Positions 1-5,004 of a DNA stretch of 5,996 nucleotides are shown here, piece by piece. The first letter of the stretch is position 1, and every line of letters begins with the position of its first letter. Both the position numbers and the translations under genes were made by a program. The notes beneath the pieces were generated by a model. It saw only the letters and a list, made by a program, of their open reading frames with translations, ran no database searches and was not told the DNA's origin. Source of the stretch: Methanosarcina sp. (GTDB lineage Archaea > Halobacteriota > Methanosarcinia > Methanosarcinales > Methanosarcinaceae); contig PMJC01000193.1 of NCBI GenBank assembly GCA_003157235.1, positions 1 through 5,996 of the forward strand, read 5' to 3'.

Positions 1-70
1 AGGATTCTTGAGTTCCTCTATATTTATTATCTGTACCTAGCAACCTGGGTAAAATAGTATCAATAACCAT
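1..70 (-). CDS. Possible 5' end of an unrecognised gene, cut by left edge
   Basis: On the minus strand an ATG at 70-68 opens a frame that stays open to the window edge. Its 23 complete codons read MVIDTILPRLLGTDNKYRGT and then QES. An in-frame TGA lies 15 bases upstream, so this ATG is the first possible start. No clear Shine-Dalgarno precedes it. A 70-base open stretch in AT-rich DNA is weak evidence, and the opposite strand also reads open over positions 1-54 before a TAG at 55-57. I do not recognise the peptide. It could be the start of the next gene downstream of rnhB on the same strand, or chance. Confidence 0.2.
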   Translation of the reverse strand, partial: MVIDTILPRLLGTDNKYRGTQES

Positions 71-232
71 CTTTACTGAGATTCAATGAACAATTTCGAT
101 GGCTTAGTTCATTTAATTGTTGGGTATCAGTTATGGTTTTTATTTCCCAATTAGTTAGTAATAAGAAAATATCAAATCAAAATAGATATCTTTCAACTGA
201 TTTATGACAGACTGGATAGATTTCCTGCTATT
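71..232. other. AT-rich spacer downstream of rnhB
   Basis: No coding region is supported here. Arms 85-91 and 107-113 are perfectly complementary (7 bp, 15-base loop), and a competing pairing joins 89-95 to 115-121, so the stretch can fold in two exclusive ways. Because rnhB runs leftwards, this is its 3' flank. A-rich runs near 161-183 would be U-rich in the rnhB transcript, as in archaeal termination sites, but no single terminator can be assigned. Confidence 0.35.
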
Positions 233-904
233 TCACTCCATTTCTGCGTTTTTCAGTTTTTCTCTAATATTCTCTACAGTCTTCCAGGACTGTCTGACAA
301 TTCTGGGAAATTCTCCAAAGTGTTGTCTTCCCCAATTAAAGAGAAATTCTTTTGTTTTCGGGTCTGAGGGATAACCGCTACCAAAATCTGCCCTCCACTC
401 TGTTCTTAGTTCTCTGATAATTTCATCCCTGCGCACCTTTGCAATAATAGAGGCTGCTGAGACTGTGGGATATAGCACATCTGCCTGGTGCATGGAAATT
501 ATATTAATTTTCGTTGAATCTTTTTGATTGTTTTTTGCGTACTGCCTACGAAGATTTTCAGCAAAACGTTCGGCTTTGACATCAGCAGCATCAACATACA
601 CGAGATCAGGCTTAAGCTGTTCAAGTACTTTTGCAAAGCAAACTACCATTACTTCATTCATGCTCATTATCTTGCGTAGTTCGTCTATCTGAAAGGGGCT
701 GACTTCAAGTATAACATAGCCTTCTGAATGCTTTTTTATTAGGCCTGCAAGGTGCTCTCTTTTTTGTGGTGTCAATTTTTTGGAGTCAGCAACCCCAAGT
801 AACTTGAGGATATGAGCTTTAGACTCCTCTATTTTTATGCCTCCTATGCACATGGGCCCGATTACAGGTCCTTTTCCTGCTTCATCGATTCCTGCGATCA
901 TCAT
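233..904 (-). CDS. rnhB: Ribonuclease HII
   Basis: RNase HII (EC 3.1.26.4) nicks the RNA strand of RNA/DNA hybrids and cuts 5' of single ribonucleotides embedded in DNA, so it serves ribonucleotide excision repair and primer removal in the cytoplasm. The 223-residue product has the complete family signature: IDEAGKGP at 6-13 with catalytic D7 and E8 and the GKG substrate-binding loop, DSKKL at 40-44, YVDAAD at 103-108 with the third carboxylate D105, HQAD at 139-142 with the fourth, D142, then SAASIIAKVRRD at 149-160 and GSGYPSDP at 175-182. Y178 matches the tyrosine that recognises the RNA-DNA junction. The start is taken at the ATG at 904-902, because AGGAGG lies 8 bases upstream (918-913) and the archaeal family begins right at this point. 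An upstream in-frame ATG would add 18 unlike residues. The gene stands alone and ends in TGA. Confidence 0.97.
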   Translation of the reverse strand: MMIAGIDEAGKGPVIGPMCIGGIKIEESKAHILKLLGVADSKKLTPQKREHLAGLIKKHSEGYVILEVSPFQIDELRKIMSMNEVMVVCFAKVLEQLKPDLVYVDAADVKAERFAENLRRQYAKNNQKDSTKINIISMHQADVLYPTVSAASIIAKVRRDEIIRELRTEWRADFGSGYPSDPKTKEFLFNWGRQHFGEFPRIVRQSWKTVENIREKLKNAEME

Positions 905-912
905 TCTGGCTT

Positions 913-918
913 CCTCCT
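913..918 (-). promoter_or_regulatory. Strong Shine-Dalgarno of rnhB
   Basis: The minus strand reads AAGGAGGAA around these bases, a near-perfect match to the archaeal anti-Shine-Dalgarno, with 8 bases between AGGAGG and the ATG at 904. It decides the start codon: the upstream ATG at 958-956 has no comparable site, and the Shine-Dalgarno would lie inside the longer frame. Confidence 0.85.
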
Positions 919-953
919 TATTTGAGGGAAGAGAGCTATTTTTATTAAGAGTC

Positions 954-969
954 AGCAAAAGTAAATTTT
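954..969 (+). repeat. Short dispersed repeat, copy 1
   Basis: AGCAAAAGTAAATTTT occurs here and again, identical over 16 bases, at 1204-1219. The 14 bases AAAAGTAAATTTTG at 957-970 recur in inverted orientation at 1412-1425. All copies lie in the spacer upstream of rnhB. They are too short to name a family and may be remnants of a small element. Confidence 0.5.
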
Positions 970-1017
970 GTTTTTTACATCCATAACTCTGAGGATTCCA
1001 CTTAAAAACTCAGTTTT

Positions 1018-1030
1018 TGATATAAAATTC
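1018..1030 (-). promoter_or_regulatory. Candidate archaeal TATA box for rnhB
   Basis: The minus strand reads GAATTTTATATCA, resembling the methanogen box A (TTTATATA) with purines upstream where a BRE would lie. Transcription would begin about 25 bases downstream, near 995, giving a leader of roughly 90 bases before the rnhB ATG. AT-rich spacers throw up such matches often, so this is the best candidate and not a firm call. Confidence 0.4.
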
Positions 1031-1340
1031 ATCCAGATGTAACATCATTCGTGCAAAAAGAAGCTTTTTACTACTTTCGGGTGGTTTAATTCATTCCAAT
1101 CGCAGAATGTGGGGAACAATTATAATTTTTTGCGATTTAAAAGGACCTTAAAAAGTCTCTAAATTTCTAGTTTTTACTTCATGTAGCGAGATCTAACATT
1201 ACGAGCAAAAGTAAATTTTCTTCATACAATGATAGATGGTAGATATCAATTATCTTAAATGTATACCCTTTTATTTTCCATATTATGATTTTAATAGTAT
1301 CTAAAAATATAAGAATATTGGCTTATTACCATAGGAATTC
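1031..1340. other. Non-coding AT-rich spacer upstream of rnhB
   Basis: Apart from repeat copy 2, I see no coding frame, RNA gene or clear operator here. Both strands carry many stops in all frames, and the composition is far more AT-rich than in the flanking genes. Confidence 0.5.
1204..1219 (+). repeat. Short dispersed repeat, copy 2
   Basis: This is identical over 16 bases to 954-969, in the same orientation, 250 bases downstream. The similarity does not clearly extend on either side. Confidence 0.5.
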
Positions 1341-1403
1341 ATGGATTCAAATTTCACACACCGCAATAAGACTCTTGTAAAGATTATTGTAATTGAAACT
1401 TAA
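1341..1403 (+). other. 20-codon open frame with possible ribosome-binding site
   Basis: ATG at 1341 opens MDSNFTHRNKTLVKIIVIET followed by TAA. AGGA at 1333-1336 lies 4 bases before the ATG, a tight but usable spacing. I do not recognise the peptide. It is the first of several short plus-strand frames before 1871 and may be the 5' scrap of a broken gene, or chance. Confidence 0.15.
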
Positions 1404-1411
1404 CAAAGCTT

Positions 1412-1425
1412 CAAAATTTACTTTT
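1412..1425 (-). repeat. Short dispersed repeat, inverted copy
   Basis: The plus strand reads CAAAATTTACTTTT, the exact reverse complement of 957-970. With copy 1 it brackets about 470 bases as a perfect 14-bp terminal inverted repeat pair. No transposase frame lies between them, so a miniature non-autonomous element is possible but unproven. Confidence 0.45.
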
Positions 1426-1503
1426 TTAAATTTGGAATCATATCAATAAATTGTTGATCAATTCTAATAAAACGATTAATATCACTGCATTTTAAGAAAA
1501 TAA

Positions 1504-1590
1504 ATGAAAATTTTTATGCTCACTATTATTAAGCAATTATTGGACATAATAGTATTCCAAATTTTGAAGTCAGATTTAAGTCTGAAGTAA
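1504..1590 (+). other. 28-codon open frame
   Basis: The frame starts at ATG 1504 directly after an in-frame TAA (1501-1503) and ends with TAA at 1588-1590. It begins MKIFMLTIIKQLLDIIVFQI and ends LKSDLSLK, a hydrophobic stretch followed by a charged tail. No Shine-Dalgarno is visible. It sits 8 bases before the next short frame, which has an AAGGAG directly before its ATG. Coding is unproven. Confidence 0.15.
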
Positions 1591-1598
1591 AAAAGGAG

Positions 1599-1871
1599 AT
1601 GAATACGGAAAAAATAGTACAAGTGGATCTCATGGATTATCGAGATTAATGTTTGGAACATAAAGAGATTGAGTATCCACACGAAATATGGCCGCATAGG
1701 TTAATAGGTAAGTACATTCATAAAAACTGTACAAAGGAAAAAAATCCTGAATTGTCAAAAATCAAACCGCACATATATCAGAAGAGACTAAAAATATCTA
1801 AGCACTTTGAGAAGGAGAAAGCTAAAACTCGTATTAACACCAAAAAATGCATTTTGATTAAACATTATTGA
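1599..1871 (+). pseudogene. Possible decayed gene with in-frame TAA, unrecognised
   Basis: One frame runs from ATG 1599 to 1871, interrupted by a single TAA at 1647-1649. Before the stop it reads MNTEKIVQVDLMDYRD. After it, 73 codons continue with CLEHKEIEYPHEIWPHRLIG and a lysine-rich, basic C-terminal half. AAGGAG (1593-1598) abuts the ATG, which is too close for a standard Shine-Dalgarno. The charged, non-repetitive composition after the stop is more protein-like than the surrounding noise. A TTG at 1653 could start a separate 72-residue basic protein instead. I recognise no family; a small DNA-binding protein or element fragment is only a guess. The overlapping minus-strand frame at 1482-1697 looks like noise. 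Confidence 0.25.
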
Positions 1872-2093
1872 AAATTTCATCAGCAAAATGGTAGAAACCT
1901 TTTAAGGGTAATAAGAGAAGAATCATTAAATATATATTTACTCAATGTAGAGCCCTTGATATTTATGTGGAAATATAATATTGGGGACAAAAATAAGATT
2001 CCTAGTGGACTTAAAGTTATGACAAAAATGTGTAATCCATTTGGAATCTATTTATACTGTTTCGGATGCAAATATTCCCATTTCAGTCATCCA

Positions 2094-2231
2094 TTATTGT
2101 ATAACCCCGGAAGAAAGAGAGCACTGGATAATCTTTTCCGCGTCCTTAAGTTTTTTCAATGCTTTCTTTCGTTGAACTTTTAATTTATGGTCAGTTAAGA
2201 GATTTATGCACTTGGCGATAAATACATTTTT
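2094..2231 (-). pseudogene. Start-less coding-like fragment (45 codons)
   Basis: On the minus strand, 45 codons lie between a TAG (2234-2232) and a TAA (2096-2094). They include LLTDHKLKVQRKKALKKLKD and AEKIIQCSLSSGVIQ at the C-terminus. The amphipathic, Lys-rich helix-like run and richer codons (GAC GCG GAA AAG ATT ATC CAG TGC) stand out from the AT-rich surroundings, but the only start-type codon is an internal TTG about halfway along (A-L-K-K). It therefore looks like the 3' end of a gene that has lost its 5' part. Upstream of the TAG the frame stays open for a further 38 codons without ATG, GTG or TTG. The plus-strand frame at 1956-2183 covers the same bases. I favour the minus strand, weakly, on composition. 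Confidence 0.25.
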
Positions 2232-2340
2232 CTAAGTTTCAGAAATGTCAAATTTTACTGTGAAAATTACAATGAAGAAAACTTGATGTATCAGGATGTC
2301 ATAAATTTTAAAAAATGTAGCATGCTCATATTGCGAAGCA

Positions 2341-2360
2341 GAAAGTTATTAAATAAATAA
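2341..2360 (+). promoter_or_regulatory. Candidate promoter of pncB
   Basis: GAAAG followed by TTATTAAATAAATAA gives a purine-rich BRE-like patch and an AT-only TATA-like box about 55-65 bases before the pncB GTG. A start of transcription near 2383 would leave a leader of about 28 bases. Just downstream, GCTT (2372-2375) and AAGC (2383-2386) can form a weak 4-bp hairpin. No known riboswitch fits. Confidence 0.3.
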
Positions 2361-2410
2361 GCTATTGATTTGCTTAAGGGGCAAGCTAAAAAATTATAGG
2401 AAGATCCAAA

Positions 2411-3613
2411 GTGATAAATTCAATACTCGACAACGATCTTTACAAATTTACGATGCAACTAGCAGTACTAGAATTTTTTCCTAAAGCAGAAGCTGAGTAT
2501 CGGTTTACCAACCGGGGATCCCAGCGCTTTTCCACAGAGTTTGTAGAAAAGCTCGAAAGAATCATAGAAGAGAAAATATCTAAGTTGAAGCTAACAGAAG
2601 AAGAATATAACTGGCTCCCTGAGCACTGCCCTTATCTTAAATCCATGTACGTAGAATACCTTAAAAACTTTCGTTTTAAGTTTGACGAGGTGAAAATTTG
2701 CCTAACTCAAGATAAAGATCTGGATATCCGGATAAAAGGGCCCTGGCACAGCACTATTCTCTGGGAGGTAGTCCTTATGGCTGCAATTTCGGAACTTTAT
2801 TTCGGAACCATTGAAAAAGATTGGAAGGTAAACTCAGAAAATAACTACGCACATAAATCTGTAATTGAAGCTTATAAAGAAAAGATTCTTGAAATCGGAA
2901 AAGCCCTCGAAGAAAATAATTGTTTTTTTTCTGAATTCGGGACTCGCAGGCGTAGAAGTTTTGAATTTCATGAAAATGTAATTAAAACCCTCATTCCGAT
3001 AAAGACTTTTGGAGGAACGAGTAATGTGTATTTCGCAAAGAAATATGGCCTGAGAGCAATAGGTACCGTAAGCCACGAGTGGATTATGGGTACTTCTGCT
3101 ATTGTAGGTCTCAGGTACGCAAACCGCTTCGCTTTTGAAAACTGGGTAAATGTCTTTAATGGAGACCTTGGAATTGCCCTTACAGATACTTTCGGCTCGG
3201 ATGTATTTTTTAAGGACATGGACACGAAGTTATCAAAAATCTACGATGGAGTCAGACATGATAGCGGAGATCCTTACTATTTTGTGGATAGGGTGATAGA
3301 GCATTATAGGAAAATGGGGATAGATCCTATAAGAAAAGTAATCGTTTTCAGTGATGCTCTTGATTCGGAATCTGCAATCGGGATCAAAAAATATTGTGAA
3401 GGCAAAATCAACTGTAGTTTTGGGATAGGCACAAGTCTTACCAATAACTCAGTTTTCTTCAGGAAAAGTCCTCCTCTCAACATGGTCATAAAACTGCATA
3501 GCGTTAATGGTATTTCGGTGGTGAAATTAAGTGACTCTCCAGAAAAGGAAACCGGGGACATAGATGCCATCCGAGTCGCCAACTACATTTTTGGAAAAAA
3601 GAGACTGAATTAA
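2411..3613 (+). CDS. pncB: Nicotinate phosphoribosyltransferase
   Basis: NAPRTase (EC 6.3.4.21) joins nicotinate to PRPP to make nicotinate mononucleotide, with ATP hydrolysis, the entry step of Preiss-Handler NAD salvage in the cytosol. The 400 residues equal the length of E. coli PncB and align with it from the first residues ([13 protein letters not shown] at 4-16). Visible blocks are [13 protein letters not shown] at 108-120, [10 protein letters not shown] at 176-185, GGTSN at 201-205, [10 protein letters not shown] at 218-227 where H222 corresponds to the phosphorylated active-site histidine, [11 protein letters not shown] at 254-264, RHDSGDP at 282-288, VFSDALD at 312-318, [10 protein letters not shown] at 337-346 and VKLSDSP at 371-377. 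The start is GTG, with AGGA at 2398-2401 nine bases before it; no ATG gives a better fit. Nothing is truncated. It stands alone, with over 1.3 kb of spacer to the nearest firm gene on either side, so it is probably transcribed alone. It is of the bacterial E. coli-like type, and transfer from bacteria is possible but untested. Confidence 0.96.
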   Translation: MINSILDNDLYKFTMQLAVLEFFPKAEAEYRFTNRGSQRFSTEFVEKLERIIEEKISKLKLTEEEYNWLPEHCPYLKSMYVEYLKNFRFKFDEVKICLTQDKDLDIRIKGPWHSTILWEVVLMAAISELYFGTIEKDWKVNSENNYAHKSVIEAYKEKILEIGKALEENNCFFSEFGTRRRRSFEFHENVIKTLIPIKTFGGTSNVYFAKKYGLRAIGTVSHEWIMGTSAIVGLRYANRFAFENWVNVFNGDLGIALTDTFGSDVFFKDMDTKLSKIYDGVRHDSGDPYYFVDRVIEHYRKMGIDPIRKVIVFSDALDSESAIGIKKYCEGKINCSFGIGTSLTNNSVFFRKSPPLNMVIKLHSVNGISVVKLSDSPEKETGDIDAIRVANYIFGKKRLN

Positions 3614-3797
3614 TGATGGGGTCCCACAATTACATGATTGATGTTATTATATATAACTGAAGTCTCTAAAGAATTTCGAAAAACATCTACACATTTTAGT
3701 ATTAAAATTTATAGAAATTCTCTATGATGTATAACGTTTTTAATGCGTCAAAATCAGTTCTTGCATAATAGCATAGAAAATAAAATCAAGAATCATA
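3614..3797. other. AT-rich spacer 3' of pncB
   Basis: No coding frame is supported here. T-rich runs such as CGTTTTTAA near 3733-3741 could act in archaeal termination of pncB, but no stem-loop accompanies them and I would not call a terminator. Confidence 0.3.
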
Positions 3798-3923
3798 ATG
3801 TATATTATTAAACTAGTAACAGACGAAATTGAGGAATTATACAATATTCCAGTAAAATTAATACCGAATTTTTTACTGAAATTTACTAGAGAACGAAATC
3901 TAGCGCTTCGCGCTCATCAATAG
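3798..3923 (+). CDS. Possible 41-residue small protein, unrecognised
   Basis: ATG at 3798 opens a 41-codon frame ending in TAG (3921-3923). It begins MYIIKLVTDEIEELYNIPVK, continues LIPNFLLKFT and ends RERNLALRAHQ. The mix of acidic, basic and hydrophobic residues, with richer codons at the end (CTA GCG CTT CGC GCT), looks coding compared with the surrounding spacer. No Shine-Dalgarno precedes the ATG, and I recognise no family. It could be a genuine small protein or the remnant of a larger one. The stop is amber: beyond it the frame is open for 15 more codons to a second TAG (3969-3971), so decoding as pyrrolysine would give a 57-residue product. That is speculative. Confidence 0.3.
   Translation: MYIIKLVTDEIEELYNIPVKLIPNFLLKFTRERNLALRAHQ
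3902..3914. repeat. GC-rich hairpin inside the 41-codon frame
   Basis: AGCGC-TTC-GCGCT is a perfect 5-bp inverted repeat with a 3-base loop, an island of GC in an AT-rich spacer, 6 bases before the TAG of the small frame. No T-tract follows, so it does not look like a standard intrinsic terminator. Confidence 0.4.
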
Positions 3924-4080
3924 ATACATAAACTCAAAAATAAACTCCTAAATAATAACAACGTAATTTAGTTAGGTATATATATTTTATGCCGCACAAC
4001 TTTATAATATTGAATTTTATGTAGATGATTACAAAAGATAGAATTAAGATGTATTGATCAAGTTTTTTTCTTGTGAATTA
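3924..4080. other. AT-rich spacer without visible features
   Basis: Very AT-rich, with stops in every frame. The run ATATATATTTTATG around 3977-3991 could be a TATA box for something rightward, but no gene follows at a fitting distance. Confidence 0.4.
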
Positions 4081-4380
4081 TTAAGGAAAAATTGAAAATA
4101 CATAAAAATAATCATTTGGAACTACAGCAAATAGAACTACTGACATTAGCTGAAAATTCTCCTTAATTGATTTTTCTCTTAGATGAACAAAAAAAGCATT
4201 TATATGATCAATCCTACAGTTGCAGAAGATCATAGGGGATTTCGATAAATTTCTGATTTTCACGAATTTTTTTATATACCTATTATATGCATACGACAAA
4301 ATTGAGGAGTTTATCGAAATCCTCACAAATCCAAAAATCACTTGTCAATTCACATGTAATAAAACCAAATTTTTCTGATG
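4081..4380 (+). pseudogene. Possible decayed gene: open pieces in two frames
   Basis: The plus strand shows adjoining open pieces. The first (about 4081-4167) ends HLELQQIELLTLAENSP then TAA; the same frame continues after the stop as LIFLLDEQKKHLYDQ and stops at TAG near 4235. A second frame, open from about 4209 to 4376, reads LQKIIGDFDKF and later AYDKIEEFIEILTNPKIT. Piecing them together needs one stop and one frameshift. The charged helical runs suggest former coding, but AT-rich DNA gives such peptides easily, and a 13-bp inverted repeat lies inside. The 86-codon minus-strand frame at 4081-4341 covers the same bases and reads less like protein. No family is recognised. Confidence 0.18.
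4237..4322. repeat. 13-bp perfect inverted repeat, 60-base centre
   Basis: GGATTTCGATAAA at 4237-4249 is the exact reverse complement of 4310-4322. The outer bases can add a G-T wobble and a G-C pair. The 60-base centre is AT-rich and holds no gene. A perfect 13-bp pair at this distance is unlikely by chance in 6 kb. It may be a large hairpin in a transcript, the ends of a tiny element, or a protein-binding site pair. Confidence 0.6.
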
Positions 4381-4531
4381 GAAACAATTTTTTGAAGGCT
4401 AAATTCCATCATCATTTAGCTCGAAAAGTTGTTGTTATTTTTCACCAAATATACTTAGGCTTGTAGAAATGAAACAGAGTTTGTGAACGTCTAAACTATA
4501 AAATTTAGTTACTATTTTTAACAATTTAGAT

Positions 4532-4668
4532 CCCAAAATCTATTTGGGCAATGTAGTTGACTCAAAAAAAATTTGGCATCCGTGATCAAAGTCACATTTG
4601 AGTCTTCGATGGCAATTCACGGATTATTTTAGGTACGATTTAAAACCAGAATAAACACAATCTTCTGG
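4532..4668. ncRNA. Hairpin cluster: candidate structured RNA, strand unknown
   Basis: Within 137 bases lie several perfect complementary arms. CCCAAA 4532-4537 pairs with 4543-4548 over a 5-base loop. GACTCAAA 4559-4566 pairs with 4597-4604. ATCCGTGA 4578-4585 pairs with 4617-4624. GTGA 4582-4585 can pair with TCAC at 4592-4595. CCAGA 4646-4650 pairs with 4664-4668. The second and third pairings interleave, as in a pseudoknot or a two-state switch. GC is higher than in the flanks and there is no convincing open frame. It resembles no RNA family I can name. It could also be the decayed end of a mobile element. Confidence 0.25.
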
Positions 4669-5001
4669 GCAAGGTAATTGTGAAGTAAATATGCAAAATA
4701 AATAGGATGGGAAGTTATTCATTTATTTGAGTATTTAATTCAATAAATATAGTGTTTTTTAGGTTATTAATAATTAAATTTTTTGGATACCCCTAGATGC
4801 AGAAAAGAAATTTGACAATGTAAAGATAATTTCATAAATTCAAAAATCAGAAAATAATAAAAAGTCTCATAATTGAGCTGTATTTATCTTAGCAAAGAAT
4901 CTTGAATATGATCTTCAGATTTGGTTATCACTCTTATTTTCAAGTCTATTTATAGTATAGTAACCATATCCGACTTTAAACATGACTAGGATATAGAAGT
5001 C
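4669..5001. other. AT-rich spacer 3' of taw2
   Basis: No coding frame or RNA gene is supported. On the minus strand, the direction of taw2, U-rich runs read through 4863-4842 (CTTTTTATTATTTTCTGATT), about 140 bases after the taw2 stop. This fits the oligo-U type of archaeal transcription termination, but is not strong enough to call alone. Confidence 0.35.
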
Positions 5002-5004
5002 TCA

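Noticed and set aside
1340..1360. GGATTCAAATT, superficially like a tRNA T-loop
   Set aside because: No acceptor stem, anticodon arm or matching 3' arm can be drawn around it.
1391..1399. AATTGAAAC, resembling the 3' end of many CRISPR repeats
   Set aside because: It occurs singly, with no regularly spaced partner copies and no cas genes.
1482..1697. Minus-strand 71-codon frame rich in Phe, Ile and Tyr
   Set aside because: The composition is what AT-rich DNA gives by chance, with no Shine-Dalgarno; the opposite strand is more protein-like.
1956..2183. Plus-strand 75-codon frame with TTG start
   Set aside because: It has a weak start and no Shine-Dalgarno, and overlaps the more protein-like minus-strand fragment at 2094-2231. 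Not excluded, but not supported.
2094..2350. Pyrrolysine read-through ORF across the TAG at 2232-2234
   Set aside because: The frame is open on both sides of the TAG but lacks an upstream ATG, GTG or TTG, so no translated product can be argued for.
2834..3582. Three minus-strand open frames (2834-3076, 2968-3225, 3304-3582)
   Set aside because: They lie wholly inside pncB, overlap each other, and their peptides have no family features; they are antisense shadows of a firmly identified gene.
4081..4341. Minus-strand 86-codon frame with GTG start
   Set aside because: It has no ribosome-binding site, carries the 13-bp inverted repeat inside it, and its peptide is low in charged residues and unlike known families.
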